From contig CAIYMO010000033.1 of the NCBI GenBank assembly GCA_903927345.1, positions 124,001 through 188,000 of the forward strand: a stretch of 64,000 nt of DNA, read 5' to 3'. The notes under the pieces were generated by a model. That model did not search any database. It was given only the letters and a program-made list of their open reading frames with translations, and was not told the DNA's origin. The translations under genes were made by a program, and so were the position numbers. Below, piece by piece: positions 29,611 through 38,932 of the stretch (positions are counted from its first letter, which is position 1; every line of letters starts with the position of its first letter). Source of the stretch: an uncultured Armatimonadota bacterium (lineage in GTDB: Bacteria; Armatimonadota; Fimbriimonadia; Fimbriimonadales; Fimbriimonadaceae).

Positions 29611-30326
29611 TCACAACCGCTATCGCAGCCGCACTCCTCAGCCAGGGCCAAAGCTTTGACTACAAGATTGGAACCCAGACCTTTGAAGGGTATCGCTCGC
29701 TCGTTAAAAAGTCAAAGTTGACTGTCGTCGTTGTCCAGGACTGGAATGGTGTAAACGACCACGAGATATCCGTCGTCGACAAGCTTGCTTCGCTCGGCTA
29801 CTCGGCGGTCGCCGTTGACGTGTACGGCAAGGGTGTCCGGCCGAATACCGTGCAGACATGCTCCGCCGAAAGCGGCAAGTATTACGCTGACCCGAAGCTA
29901 TTCCTTAGTCGGCTGGAAGGCGGAATCAAAGCAGCGAACATCAAGGGTAACTACGTAGCGATTGGTTACTGCTTCGGTGGAACCGGCGTCCTTGAGCTAG
30001 CCCGAAACAACGCGAAAGACATGGTAGCGGCCGTCAGCTTCCACGGCGGGCTCAAAGCTCTGACCAAAGCTCCGGCAAAGATCAACGCAAACGTGGTGAT
30101 CCTGCACGGTGCCGTAGACCCATTTGTCCCTGCCGCGGATGTTGAGGCAGCGAAGGTGGAACTGAAGCGGGCGAAGTCATTCAAGTTCGTTTCGTACCCA
30201 GGTGCCGTCCACGCCTTCACGGTCAAATCGATGGGATTTGAGGTCGATGGCGCCAAGTATAACGAAGCGGCAGACAAAGCCTCTTGGCTAGAACTGACCA
30301 AAGCGTTGAAAGCTTGGTCTAACTGA
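29607..30326 (+). CDS. Dienelactone hydrolase family protein
   Basis: A 239-aa alpha/beta hydrolase with a short hydrophobic N-terminus that may be a signal peptide. The nucleophile elbow is GYCFGG, so the nucleophile is Cys, as in dienelactone hydrolases. The Asp is in HGAVDPFVP and the His in GAVHAFTV. The physiological substrate is not evident. It overlaps pgk by 4 bp (ATGA), so it is probably translationally coupled to it. Confidence 0.85.
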   Translation: MITTAIAAALLSQGQSFDYKIGTQTFEGYRSLVKKSKLTVVVVQDWNGVNDHEISVVDKLASLGYSAVAVDVYGKGVRPNTVQTCSAESGKYYADPKLFLSRLEGGIKAANIKGNYVAIGYCFGGTGVLELARNNAKDMVAAVSFHGGLKALTKAPAKINANVVILHGAVDPFVPAADVEAAKVELKRAKSFKFVSYPGAVHAFTVKSMGFEVDGAKYNEAADKASWLELTKALKAWSN

Positions 30327-30340
30327 ATCGAACTGCGCGG

Positions 30341-30371
30341 CATCTTCGTCTTGAACATCTAGACGAAGATG
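30341..30371 (+). promoter_or_regulatory. Hairpin that includes the start codon of the DUF1844 gene
   Basis: CATCTTCGTCT (30341-30351) is the exact complement of AGACGAAGATG (30361-30371), and the last three bases are the ATG of the next gene. In RNA this would bury the start codon in an 11-bp stem with a nine-base loop. Confidence 0.6.
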
Positions 30372-30644
30372 TCCGAAGAGACCCGCGAAGCCCCGACAGT
30401 TTTTGATCACATTGCCGTATTGCTCGACCAGATGGCGGGCGTTGCGTGGCAAAAGCTTGGTCTACAGCCCGACATGGTGACGGGAAAAATCGAGCCAGAT
30501 CTCGACCAAGCTCGAGTTGCAATCGACGTTGTATCCTTCCTGTCGAACAAGCTTGAACCCCAACTTGACGAAGACGATCGCCGTCAGATTCAGTCGTTAG
30601 TGCGAGACCTGAAGATCAACTTCGTCCAGAAGGGAGGCGCTTAG
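30369..30644 (+). CDS. DUF1844 domain protein
   Basis: A 91-aa protein matching the DUF1844 family: an N-terminal helix (FDHIAVLLDQMAGVAWQKLG), a short loop with the conserved hydrophobic-Asp pattern, and a C-terminal helix (QIQSLVRDLKINFVQK). The family is widespread in bacteria and has no known function. It overlaps the next gene (TAGTG). Confidence 0.8.
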   Translation: MSEETREAPTVFDHIAVLLDQMAGVAWQKLGLQPDMVTGKIEPDLDQARVAIDVVSFLSNKLEPQLDEDDRRQIQSLVRDLKINFVQKGGA

Positions 30645-31030
30645 TGGCGTTTACTTGGCCGGTGAGAACTGTTTCCCGAGAACTCTCCGAGGTGCGTAAG
30701 CCCGAGGTAAGACTCCAGCAACTTGAGGTCTTCAGCGAAGTTTTCGAGGGGTTCTCCTCTGCACTTCTGGAGTTGGTGACCTACGGCCCCATTGGCGCAA
30801 ACCAGGCTAGAGTAAACGAACTCCGCGAGGCAGCTAAGTTTGCCTATCTGCCAGTAAAAGAGTTTGTGACCCCCTATCTCAAGAACTCGCCGAACCCTCT
30901 GGACCACCTTGTGTTCGGAATTACCGAAGTTTGGAGCCAACCAATATTGGGTCAAAAGATCGATATTGCTAAAGAAGCCCTGAGCATCTATGGTCAGCAT
31001 CTGCGATACTTGATCTCTAAAAGCGAATGA
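30644..31030 (+). CDS. Hypothetical protein, helical
   Basis: A 128-aa protein, mostly helical by composition, with no membrane segment or recognised motif. The GTG start overlaps the DUF1844 stop codon by one base (TAGTG) and its own stop overlaps the acetyltransferase start (ATGA), so it sits inside a tightly coupled three-gene unit. Confidence 0.6.
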   Translation: MAFTWPVRTVSRELSEVRKPEVRLQQLEVFSEVFEGFSSALLELVTYGPIGANQARVNELREAAKFAYLPVKEFVTPYLKNSPNPLDHLVFGITEVWSQPILGQKIDIAKEALSIYGQHLRYLISKSE

Positions 31031-31965
31031 TCATCGACTGGCGCGAAGCAGACCATAACCAAATCCTCGATCTTTGGAACCGTTTCCACCCCGAGCGTTA
31101 CAAGATTGATGCGGATATTCTTCGGATCAACACCGTTGATGCGGATACCTTCGATTGGGGTGCCTCTTTGGTTGATGTCGACTTCGATGGCGATATTCGC
31201 GCCTTCATCAGTATCAAAAAGGCTCCAGCAAAGCACCACAAGGTGGGAGATCCGGATGCCGTCCACCTCAGCGCAATTGCATTCACGGACGCAACCCATG
31301 CCATCGATCTGATGAGCGATGCCAAGAAAACGCTTCGACAGCGCGGGGTCACCAGCATTCTGTTTGGAATGGACTCGCGGCACTTCTGGCCCGGGGTTCC
31401 GACAGATGTACCCCAACTCAACAATTTCTTGACCATCGAAGGATTTGATCTCAGCGGCGAGTATTTCGACGTTGAGCGAGACCTTGTCAGCTATCAGCCG
31501 CCTCGACCAATTCCGACGGAACAAGTCGAGTTTCGAGTGTTGACCGAAGAAGACGCTCGAAGCCTTGAGAAGTTCTTTGTGCGCGAATTCCCCGGGAGAT
31601 GGCGCTACGACATGATGTGGAAGATCGAGCGAGAAGGCGGTTTCTCAGGCTTGGTCGGCCTGTTCTACAAGGGCGAAGTGCACGGCTTTGCAAGCATCCA
31701 AGATTCCTCCACCAAATTCCCAATCGGCGGTGCAGTTTGGCGAAGCGATCTTGGAGAACATTGGGGCGCGCTCGGGCCCATCGGCGTCTCCCAGCAGGTG
31801 CGGGGAGAAGGCTGGGGTGGCGCACTTTTGGCTGCCGGGTTGATTGAACTCAAGTCCCGTGGCACCCAAAAGTGCATTATCGACTGGACAACACTCGATG
31901 AGTTTTACGGAAAGCACGGCTTCGAGAAAAGCCGCATTTACCGTTCTGCAAAACTCGCGATCTAG
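31027..31965 (+). CDS. GNAT family N-acetyltransferase (two-domain)
   Basis: A 312-aa protein with two GNAT-like halves. The second half carries the acetyl-CoA binding pattern GVSQQVRGEGWGGALLAAGL (about residues 255-274), close to the Q/R-x-x-G-x-G/A signature, and ends with EFYGKHGFEKSRIYR. The first half keeps the fold pattern but no clear motif A. The substrate is unknown. Its 3' end overlaps the convergent GH31 gene by 4 bp. Confidence 0.8.
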   Translation: MIIDWREADHNQILDLWNRFHPERYKIDADILRINTVDADTFDWGASLVDVDFDGDIRAFISIKKAPAKHHKVGDPDAVHLSAIAFTDATHAIDLMSDAKKTLRQRGVTSILFGMDSRHFWPGVPTDVPQLNNFLTIEGFDLSGEYFDVERDLVSYQPPRPIPTEQVEFRVLTEEDARSLEKFFVREFPGRWRYDMMWKIEREGGFSGLVGLFYKGEVHGFASIQDSSTKFPIGGAVWRSDLGEHWGALGPIGVSQQVRGEGWGGALLAAGLIELKSRGTQKCIIDWTTLDEFYGKHGFEKSRIYRSAKLAI

Positions 31966-34076
31966 GCGTTCAACATCTTCGCGGCTGTCACCGGGTCAAT
32001 AAACCCTTCGACTCCGTACCCAACCCGAGTCGGATCGGCACTGAGTGCAGCCTCTAGCGAGGTTGCACCGGGAGCCAATTCCAGTACGGTTCCTTGTCTC
32101 ACCCAGAGCGGCATAGACAGCGCGGTATGCGTCTCAGTGACCCACGTCCCACCTTCTCGGCTTTCGCCGTTCAGAAGGGAATACCAAGTTCCTTGAGGGA
32201 GGTAGTAAGTCACCGATCCATCGGGAGAGAAGACAGGAGCCACCAGCAACGATTCTCCCAGCATGTACTGCCGGTCAAGAAACGCACAGGTGGGGTCTTC
32301 AGGGAACTCCAGGACCATCGCTCGCAGCATTGGTATCCCAGTCTGACTCGTTTCTTGCGCCTGCTTCCAGAGGTATGGCATCAGTCCGAGTTTGAGCCTG
32401 GTGAAGAATCGGAGCACAGCCACAGCCTCGTCGCCGTACGCCCATGGCACGCGGTAGCTCGTCGAGCCGTGAAGTCGCGAATGCGTTGACATTAGCCCGA
32501 ACGCCACCCAACGGTGGTACAAAGCTTCTGGTGGAAGTCCCTCGAATCCGCCGATGTCGTGTGACCAGAAGCCGAAACCGGAGAGGCACAAGGAAAGCCC
32601 TCCACGCAGACTCTCTGCCATCGCCTCAAAGTCAGACCAACAGTCACCGCCCCAGTGGCAAGGGTACTGCTGACCACCCGCCGTCGCCGACCGTGCAAAG
32701 AGAACCGCCTCGCCTTTTCCGCGCTTGCGCTCGAGGAGTTCGAAGACGGCTTTGTTGTAAAGCTCAGTGTAGAGGTTGTGCATCAGCACCGGATCACTGC
32801 CGTCGTAGTAGACCACGTCGGTCGGAATGCGTTCGCCAAAATCTGTCTTGAGCGAATCGACACCTTGATCAAGGACCGCTTCAAGTTTGGATTGGTACCA
32901 CTCAACCGCGGCGGGGTTAGTGAAGTCCACCAGCGCCATTCCTGGTTGCCACATGTCCCACTGCCAAACGTCCCCGTTAGAACGTTTGAGGAAGTATCCG
33001 TTGGCTTTACCCTCGTCGAACAGTTCCGAAGCCTGGGCGATGTAAGGATTGATCCAAGTGCAAACCTTGAGACCTCGCTGGTGAAGGCGCTGTAACATTC
33101 CCTCCGGGTCTGGGAAAACATCGGGATCCCATTTGAAATCACACCAATGGAAGCCACGCATCCAGAAGCAGTCGTAGTGGAAGACGCTAAGCGGAATCCC
33201 TCGCGACTCCATTCCATCGATGAACTCATTGACGGTTTTTTCGTCGTAGTTCGTTGTAAACGAGGTTGAAAGCCACAGCCCGAACGACCATGAGGGGGGC
33301 AGGGCAGGTTTGCCCATCAGATCGGTGTACGTTCGCAAGACATCTTTCGGAGTTGGGCCGTAGATGACCACAAATTCTAGCCCTTCGCCGGGCACGGAGA
33401 ATTGAACGCGGGAAGTTCGCTCAGTGGCAACTTCGAAGGAGACTCGACCCGTGTGGTTGACGAAGACGCCGTAGCCCTGGTTGGTCATGTAGAACGGAAT
33501 GTTCTTGTAAGCTTGGTACGAGCATGTTCCCCCGTCCTCGTTCCAGATGTCCACGGTCTGGCCGTTCTTAGCGAAAGCTGTGAAGCGCTCTCCGAGGCCG
33601 TAAACAAGCTCTCCGACGACCAAAGTGAGCTGGGCGACGATGTGGTTCCCGGAGCCCTCAACGCTCATCAGACCGCAACCTCGGCTTGGGATGGACGAGA
33701 CCTTCTTGCCGTTCGCGCTGAAGTTTAGGCTGAATGAGCCCCGATCAATCTCTGCGGTGAGATTTCCGCTCGTGAATCCGATCTGCTTCTCGGTCTGGGC
33801 AATTTCTGCTTCCGATGGCTCGAATTCGCGAAACCGCGCGGCATCTGGGGAACCTCCTCGGAAGTGCTTGATGTTGATCGCGATGACGTCTTGAGCTGGA
33901 GCCGTAAGGGTGACGTCCAGCGTAGGACCTCCAAGAGTATCTCCACGATGGTTGATTTTTCGGGTCGGGACGAGCAGTTCGAGCACGTTCTCTCGCACCT
34001 TGACTTGGTACACCTCGGCGCCATAATGCGCGGTAATTCCAGGTTGCATCATCCAGTTGCCATCAGTGAAATTCAT
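31962..34076 (-). CDS. yicI: Alpha-xylosidase, glycoside hydrolase family 31 (YicI-like)
   Basis: 704 aa from ATG 34076. The N-terminus (MNFTDGNWMMQPGITAHY) lines up with that of E. coli YicI (from memory), which is why this start is preferred over 34112. Catalytic nucleophile Asp in SLKTDFGERIP and acid/base Asp in HWGGDCWSDF are both present. YicI-type enzymes release alpha-xylose from xyloglucan oligosaccharides. No signal peptide is seen, so it is probably cytoplasmic. It is divergent from lat, with only 68 bp between the starts. Confidence 0.9.
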   Translation of the reverse strand: MNFTDGNWMMQPGITAHYGAEVYQVKVRENVLELLVPTRKINHRGDTLGGPTLDVTLTAPAQDVIAINIKHFRGGSPDAARFREFEPSEAEIAQTEKQIGFTSGNLTAEIDRGSFSLNFSANGKKVSSIPSRGCGLMSVEGSGNHIVAQLTLVVGELVYGLGERFTAFAKNGQTVDIWNEDGGTCSYQAYKNIPFYMTNQGYGVFVNHTGRVSFEVATERTSRVQFSVPGEGLEFVVIYGPTPKDVLRTYTDLMGKPALPPSWSFGLWLSTSFTTNYDEKTVNEFIDGMESRGIPLSVFHYDCFWMRGFHWCDFKWDPDVFPDPEGMLQRLHQRGLKVCTWINPYIAQASELFDEGKANGYFLKRSNGDVWQWDMWQPGMALVDFTNPAAVEWYQSKLEAVLDQGVDSLKTDFGERIPTDVVYYDGSDPVLMHNLYTELYNKAVFELLERKRGKGEAVLFARSATAGGQQYPCHWGGDCWSDFEAMAESLRGGLSLCLSGFGFWSHDIGGFEGLPPEALYHRWVAFGLMSTHSRLHGSTSYRVPWAYGDEAVAVLRFFTRLKLGLMPYLWKQAQETSQTGIPMLRAMVLEFPEDPTCAFLDRQYMLGESLLVAPVFSPDGSVTYYLPQGTWYSLLNGESREGGTWVTETHTALSMPLWVRQGTVLELAPGATSLEAALSADPTRVGYGVEGFIDPVTAAKMLNA

Positions 34077-34132
34077 CGTTAAATCAAGTCCTCGCAGATT
34101 CAATGTACCCACCCGGTAGCTGCCAAATCAGC

Positions 34133-34144
34133 CATAATCCTGAG
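34133..34144 (+). promoter_or_regulatory. Putative -10 of a leaderless lat transcript
   Basis: CATAAT (34133-34138) lies six bases before the GTG at 34145. No Shine-Dalgarno sequence is present. Confidence 0.4.
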
Positions 34145-35467
34145 GTGCCCCCAAAGTTTCCAGGTCCTATTTCTGCGTCAATGCTCCTCGAAATGGGCAA
34201 CTATGTGATCGCAGAGCCGTACCCTTTTGCGGTTGATATCCAGCGTTCTCACGGCATGTACTTGGTGACCGTCGATGGGCAGGAACTCTTCGATTGGGCT
34301 GGCTACTACGGTAGCAAACTGATCGCCCACAACCACCCCGGGTTGTACGAACCTGAGTATCTAAAACGGCTGCAGTACGCTGCAAATAACAAGATCGCGA
34401 ATCCCGATTTTCTCACCAAAGAGTGCTTGGATTACTACCGCTTGGTTTACGAAAACGCTCCGCAGGTGATGCGCTCAGACGATCTTGAGGTCTACGTCGT
34501 CAACTCTGGCGCGGAAGCTGTGGAGAACATGATGAAGTACATGGTTGCCATGTACAACCAGAAGTGCCTGAAGAAGGGCAAAATGCCCGGAAATCGGCGA
34601 TTCATCTACTTCGACCGAGCTTTTCACGGCCGTACGGTGTTTGCCCTCGGCGTCACCGAAACTGTAGATCCAGTAGCGACGAAGGACTTCGTCGGCTTGG
34701 GCATGGGCGGAAACATCAAGCTTCCATTCCCAAGTTTCAACTCTGACTGGACGGAAGGCGAAAACATGGCGAACGCGAGCAAGGTTTTGAGCCAGCTCGA
34801 ATCCATTCTCCAGTCGATGTCCGAAGACATCGTTGGCCTGATCATGGAGCCAATCCAAGGGGCAGGTGGCAACCGCGTCGCCCTCCCGTCGTTCTTCCGA
34901 GGACTCAGCGAGCTATGCCACAAATACGGAATCTACCTCGCTTTTGACGAGGTGCAAACTGGCCTCGGGCCAACCGGGAAGATGTGGGCAATTGACCACT
35001 TCGATCTTCCTCACTCGCCGATTGCAATTGCGAGCGGCAAGAAGTGGGGCAATGGGCTGCTCTACATGTCCGAAAGCCTCGAAGACGTCGGAATTCTGGA
35101 CTCTACATGGGGCGGCAATACCGCCGACATGGTTCGGGTCTGCCGAGAGGTTGAGATCGTTCAACAAGAAGGTCTGATCGAAAAGGCTGCTTCCAATGGT
35201 GCGCTTCTTTCTGATGGTCTTAAAAAGGTGATTTCAAAGTATCCGTTTGCCGAGAACGTTCGGGGAATGGGGCTTTACCAAGGGTTCTCACTGGACACGA
35301 CCGAGCGCAAAGGCAATCTCGTGAAAACCGCTCGAGAGAATCACGATCTGCTCCTTCTCGGAGCCGGAGATCGTTCCATTCGTACCCGACCAAACCTCTC
35401 CGTGACCGCGGAGGACATCGAGCGCTTCCTTCAGTTGCTAGATCTCAGCCTAGCGCAAGTCGCCTGA
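34145..35467 (+). CDS. lat: L-lysine 6-transaminase-like class III aminotransferase
   Basis: A 440-aa PLP enzyme. The GTG at 34145 gives a normal N-terminus for this family; the frame is open to 34103 but the extra residues look unlike it. Key regions: the N-terminal SHGMYLVTVDGQELFDWAGY, NSGAEAVENMMKYM, DEVQTGLGPTGKMWA and the PLP lysine in IASGKKWGNG. Lat enzymes convert lysine to 2-aminoadipate semialdehyde (piperideine-6-carboxylate). It overlaps the convergent AlkZ-like gene by 18 bp. Confidence 0.85.
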   Translation: MPPKFPGPISASMLLEMGNYVIAEPYPFAVDIQRSHGMYLVTVDGQELFDWAGYYGSKLIAHNHPGLYEPEYLKRLQYAANNKIANPDFLTKECLDYYRLVYENAPQVMRSDDLEVYVVNSGAEAVENMMKYMVAMYNQKCLKKGKMPGNRRFIYFDRAFHGRTVFALGVTETVDPVATKDFVGLGMGGNIKLPFPSFNSDWTEGENMANASKVLSQLESILQSMSEDIVGLIMEPIQGAGGNRVALPSFFRGLSELCHKYGIYLAFDEVQTGLGPTGKMWAIDHFDLPHSPIAIASGKKWGNGLLYMSESLEDVGILDSTWGGNTADMVRVCREVEIVQQEGLIEKAASNGALLSDGLKKVISKYPFAENVRGMGLYQGFSLDTTERKGNLVKTARENHDLLLLGAGDRSIRTRPNLSVTAEDIERFLQLLDLSLAQVA

Positions 35468-36661
35468 GGCACTCTTACTGAGTTCCCTCAACCTCGCGAG
35501 GCTTGGTTGGCGTGACTTGGGGGAATCCAGGCTAAATGACCGAGCGTCGCTGAGTTCATTTTGGATAAAGGCTTGCACTCGATCGATTTCGGCGAGCAGC
35601 GCAGGTGGCTTTCCAACGAAGCTGACCCAGACTATCTCACGCCCATCGAAGTCATACTCCCAGAGTCCGACGATTCGGCCTCGGTCAGCAATAGCGTGCG
35701 TTGAGAGGTCATTGAGCGCACCCAGGTTGCTCAGTTTGCCCTGGCTGAGGACATCCAGACCCTGTTCGGTCGCATCAAGGTGCAGACTCAAATCTCGCCG
35801 CAACAAGAACAGTGAATCCAATCCTGAGACAAGTCGAAAGACGGGCTCCTCGGGCAATTGGAAGCAACAATATTCGTCAAATGTGGACGGTAAGCCAAGG
35901 AGCGCGGTGTCCTCAAGCCCGACTAATCCGAGGTGTTCCGCCGCCGCCTGGGCTGCCTTCACGCCGAGACCACTGAACCACTGAAAGTGCGCCATGCTCG
36001 CGAAGCCGCACCATTGCCAAAAGAGAGCAGCGAGTTCCTTAAACGCTTGGGCTTGCGGGAACGAATCATCGACGATTGGGGCGTTTTCGAACAATCTGTA
36101 AGAATAAGACTGTCCGTCCAGGCGACCGTCGGAAGGGATTCGGCGAATCTTAGCCTCAGCTTGAAGGGCAAGCAGTCCAAGGGAGACGTTGGACGTTTGA
36201 CCAACTTTCTTGCCAGCTTCGCCAAAGTTTTGATACAGGTTTCCAAGCGCAGACTTGAAGTCGCTGGCGCCAAGCGGTCCCGATTGGAGAGCCGCGAGAA
36301 TCCCTTCCTTTAGCGCATAAATCTCTTTGTCGGTGACGCCTAGCTTGGATTTGGCGGTGCGAATGGCGGAGTCTGCGTTGAAGCCTTGTCCGCACTTTAT
36401 TCCGACTTGGAAGTGTTTTGCCGGCAATAGGTACGTACAACCTCGGGCAGAGGCGAATTCGTGAATCTCGAGTTTAGCGACGTCGGAATCAACCTCCATC
36501 CGGGTCGCCTGATTTCGGGCGAAGAGAGTCAGATAAGGGTTAGCGCCACCTACCGTTCGTGCCCACCCTCTCGAAGCGAGAATCGTCGCGGAAGATTGAG
36601 TTTCGAAGTGGTTTAGACCTTGGCGCTCGCTAAGGAATGCTCGAAGCCTCGCTTCGATCAA
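35450..36661 (-). CDS. Winged-helix protein of the AlkZ/YcaQ DNA glycosylase family
   Basis: A 403-aa protein of the HTH_42 (DUF1006) type. It contains repeated winged-helix-like segments and the regions RGWARTVGGANPYLTLFAR near the start and GLWEYDFDGREIVWVSF near the end. Streptomyces AlkZ unhooks azinomycin crosslinks and E. coli YcaQ acts on crosslinks. Some members are only DNA-binding. The catalytic QxQ/QxD motif of AlkZ is not evident here (residues ASRGWARTV lie where it should be), so glycosylase activity is uncertain. It overlaps the YCII gene by ATGA. Confidence 0.65.
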   Translation of the reverse strand: MIEARLRAFLSERQGLNHFETQSSATILASRGWARTVGGANPYLTLFARNQATRMEVDSDVAKLEIHEFASARGCTYLLPAKHFQVGIKCGQGFNADSAIRTAKSKLGVTDKEIYALKEGILAALQSGPLGASDFKSALGNLYQNFGEAGKKVGQTSNVSLGLLALQAEAKIRRIPSDGRLDGQSYSYRLFENAPIVDDSFPQAQAFKELAALFWQWCGFASMAHFQWFSGLGVKAAQAAAEHLGLVGLEDTALLGLPSTFDEYCCFQLPEEPVFRLVSGLDSLFLLRRDLSLHLDATEQGLDVLSQGKLSNLGALNDLSTHAIADRGRIVGLWEYDFDGREIVWVSFVGKPPALLAEIDRVQAFIQNELSDARSFSLDSPKSRQPSLARLRELSKSASGDLR

Positions 36662-36981
36662 TGCCCAATTTCCCGAAGTTGAAGGCGCCCCCCAAATTCA
36701 AGCGTTGGACAGAGTTTCGCCACACTCACGGCATCATCCCAGTCCTCTGCTTGGAAGATGAAATACCCTGAAGGGGCCACGGCGTCGCCGGTGTAGTCCA
36801 CGGTCTCCACGGAGTCGCCGCTCAAGAATCGACCAACGGGCTTCACTGGGTCCGCCTGAACAACCCGCTCCTCAATCAGCATCGCAAAGTTGCGTATCTT
36901 TCCTATCCAGCCCATCTTCTCCTCATCGGAAAAGGTCTGCCAAACATCGTCGTCTTGCATTAGCAAAAGGTAGATCGCCAT
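36658..36981 (-). CDS. YCII-related (DGPF domain) protein
   Basis: A 107-aa small alpha/beta barrel-type protein. The pattern YLLLMQDDDVWQTFSDEE at the start and EDWDDAVSVAKLCP followed by LQLREIGH at the end is typical of YCII/DGPF proteins, often encoded near ECF sigma factors. Here it is coupled by ATGA to the AlkZ-like gene instead. Function unknown. Confidence 0.8.
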   Translation of the reverse strand: MAIYLLLMQDDDVWQTFSDEEKMGWIGKIRNFAMLIEERVVQADPVKPVGRFLSGDSVETVDYTGDAVAPSGYFIFQAEDWDDAVSVAKLCPTLEFGGRLQLREIGH

Positions 36982-36990
36982 ACAGCCCGA

Positions 36991-37362
36991 TTATAGATCA
37001 GGAGATCGCCCAGTGAGAATTGCACCTGTGCGATGACGCCACTTTTCGAACTGAAACCCGACGACCCCTAGCGCAATCATCGCAAGGGCACCCATTTTTG
37101 CCGCCGCCGCTGCAGGTGCGATTGCCTCCACTGACCGAAATGGCCCTTGGGATTTCTCAATGAACTTCGAGCCTTGGGGACCAGTGCCCTTGACGAAGGT
37201 TGCGTTATTGTTGAGAAGAAGATGAACAGGCGATCCGATCAGCCGCTCTCCTTCAACAATCTGGCACAGAACACCTTGTGCCTCGATCGTTTGCTGGAAG
37301 GCATACGCGGAGATAAAGAGCAGGCATCCGAGGGCTGAAATCAGAGCTCCGATCCACTTCAT
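36991..37362 (-). CDS. Hypothetical membrane protein
   Basis: A 123-aa protein with two hydrophobic segments (about residues 4-23 and 83-102) separated by a ~60-residue loop. No family is recognised. It reads divergently from the ammonium transporter gene and is nine bases upstream of the YCII gene, so it may lead that operon. Confidence 0.6.
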   Translation of the reverse strand: MKWIGALISALGCLLFISAYAFQQTIEAQGVLCQIVEGERLIGSPVHLLLNNNATFVKGTGPQGSKFIEKSQGPFRSVEAIAPAAAAAKMGALAMIALGVVGFQFEKWRHRTGAILTGRSPDL

Positions 37363-37484
37363 TACTTAAAATTCCAAAGAAATAGCATAAATATCTGCCA
37401 TATAGCGTTAAAAACTTGTTAGAATGTTTCAATCGCAATGTCGCGAAGCCGAGCAATGAAGCCGTGATCTATGAGAAAACAGCT

Positions 37485-38864
37485 ATGTCAAAGTCTCCTA
37501 TGCGCCTTGCGGGCATCTTAAGCCTACCGCTACTTGCGGCTTCGGCTCTTGCCCAAACGCCAGAACCGCCAGCCATCAACGCCGCCGACAGCGCGTGGAT
37601 GATTACGGCAACGGCCCTCGTCCTCCTCATGACCCCTGCTCTCGCCCTGTTCTACGGCGGCATGGTTCAGAAGAAGAACGTCCTCAACACGATGCTTCTC
37701 AGCTTCATGATGATGGGTGTTGTCTCACTGATCTGGGTTCTCGTTGGCTATTCGTTTGCGTTTGGCAAGTCAACGAACGGTCTGATCGGCGGCACCGAGT
37801 ATCTCCTCGGCAAAAACATTTCGCTCAAGACGCCTTACGGTACGCAAACCATCCCCGCAGCGCTCTTTATGCTGTTCCAGATGAAGTTTGCGATCATCAC
37901 TCCTGCGTTGATCTCGGGGGCGATTGCTGAGCGAGTTCGCTTCAAGGCATACACGCTCTTCATGATTTTCTGGTCGGTGCTGGTCTACACCCCAATCGCA
38001 TGCTGGGTCTGGAACCCAGATGGTTGGCTCTTCAAAGCTGGCGCGCTTGACTTTGCAGGTGGAACCGTTGTTCACCTCGCAAGTGGTATCTCGGCTCTCG
38101 CCCTGTCCATCTTCCTTGGCAAACGCAAGTCTGTCGAAGCAAAAGCAAACAACATTCCGTTCGTTCTTTTGGGTGCTGGTCTCCTCTGGTTCGGCTGGTT
38201 CGGCTTCAACGCTGGATCATCGTTGGCAATGAATGACATCGCCGTGAGCGCATTCCTTACAACCCACCTCGCCGCTGCTGCAGGAATGGTCACCTGGATG
38301 GTTGTCGAAATGATTCGGTCGCCAAAGGGCAAAGTCACTGCAATGGGTGCCGCTTGTGGTTTGGTCGCCGGTCTCGTTGCAATTACCCCTGCCGCTGGAT
38401 ACGTATCCACCCCATCTGCAATTCTCATTGGAGTCGCCGCTGGTCTGGTCTGTGTCTTCGCAATCGAACTCAAGCACAAACTTGGCTACGACGACGCACT
38501 TGACGTTGTTGGCGTCCATGGTGTCGGCGGAACCCTCGGTGCCATCCTTACCGGAGCTCTGGCTGATCCCGCGATCAACAGTGCTGTCGAGGGATCTCTG
38601 AAGGACGGTCGCGGCCACCTGATGGTGGTCCAGTTCCAGGCGATCGGTGCCACTCTGGCCTACGCCGGTATCGGAACCTACGTGTTGGCAATGATCATCA
38701 ACAAGGTCACCCGACTCCGCAGCTCGGAAAGCGCAGAGGTCAAGGGTCTTGACCACTCCTATCACGGAGAGCAAGGCTACGTTATCCCTGGTGCTGCGCC
38801 AACTCCTGCGACAGCTGAAAAGATGATCGAAGAAGCGGTCGTCAGCGAGCCTCTCCTCAAATAG
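37485..38864 (+). CDS. amt: Ammonium transporter (Amt/MEP family)
   Basis: A 459-aa inner-membrane channel with about eleven membrane segments after an N-terminal signal peptide (MRLAGILSLPLLAASALA). Family signatures are FYGGMVQKKNVLNTM, DFAGGTVVHLASG (with the pore His) and DDALDVVGVHGVGGTLGA (second pore His). The ATG at 37485 was chosen; an ATG at 37500 is also possible, and the frame is open to 37416. TAGAAT at 37420-37425 may be the -10. No glnB/glnK gene is adjacent. Confidence 0.94.
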   Translation: MSKSPMRLAGILSLPLLAASALAQTPEPPAINAADSAWMITATALVLLMTPALALFYGGMVQKKNVLNTMLLSFMMMGVVSLIWVLVGYSFAFGKSTNGLIGGTEYLLGKNISLKTPYGTQTIPAALFMLFQMKFAIITPALISGAIAERVRFKAYTLFMIFWSVLVYTPIACWVWNPDGWLFKAGALDFAGGTVVHLASGISALALSIFLGKRKSVEAKANNIPFVLLGAGLLWFGWFGFNAGSSLAMNDIAVSAFLTTHLAAAAGMVTWMVVEMIRSPKGKVTAMGAACGLVAGLVAITPAAGYVSTPSAILIGVAAGLVCVFAIELKHKLGYDDALDVVGVHGVGGTLGAILTGALADPAINSAVEGSLKDGRGHLMVVQFQAIGATLAYAGIGTYVLAMIINKVTRLRSSESAEVKGLDHSYHGEQGYVIPGAAPTPATAEKMIEEAVVSEPLLK

Positions 38865-38873
38865 TCCCTAATT

Positions 38874-38897
38874 CTCTCCCGGCTGATGCCGGGAGAG
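38874..38897 (+). terminator. Terminator hairpin after amt
   Basis: CTCTCCCGGC (38874-38883) pairs with 38888-38897 around TGAT. The following TTGACT also looks like the -35 of the next gene, so the T-run is minimal. Confidence 0.6.
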
Positions 38898-38932
38898 TTG
38901 ACTCTCTCCCCCACCTTTGATAGACTGACGAC
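38898..38932 (+). promoter_or_regulatory. Promoter of the esterase gene, leaderless type
   Basis: TTGACT (38898-38903), a 17-bp spacer, TAGACT (38921-38926), then six bases to the GTG start. This is the clearest example of the leaderless pattern in the window. Confidence 0.75.
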
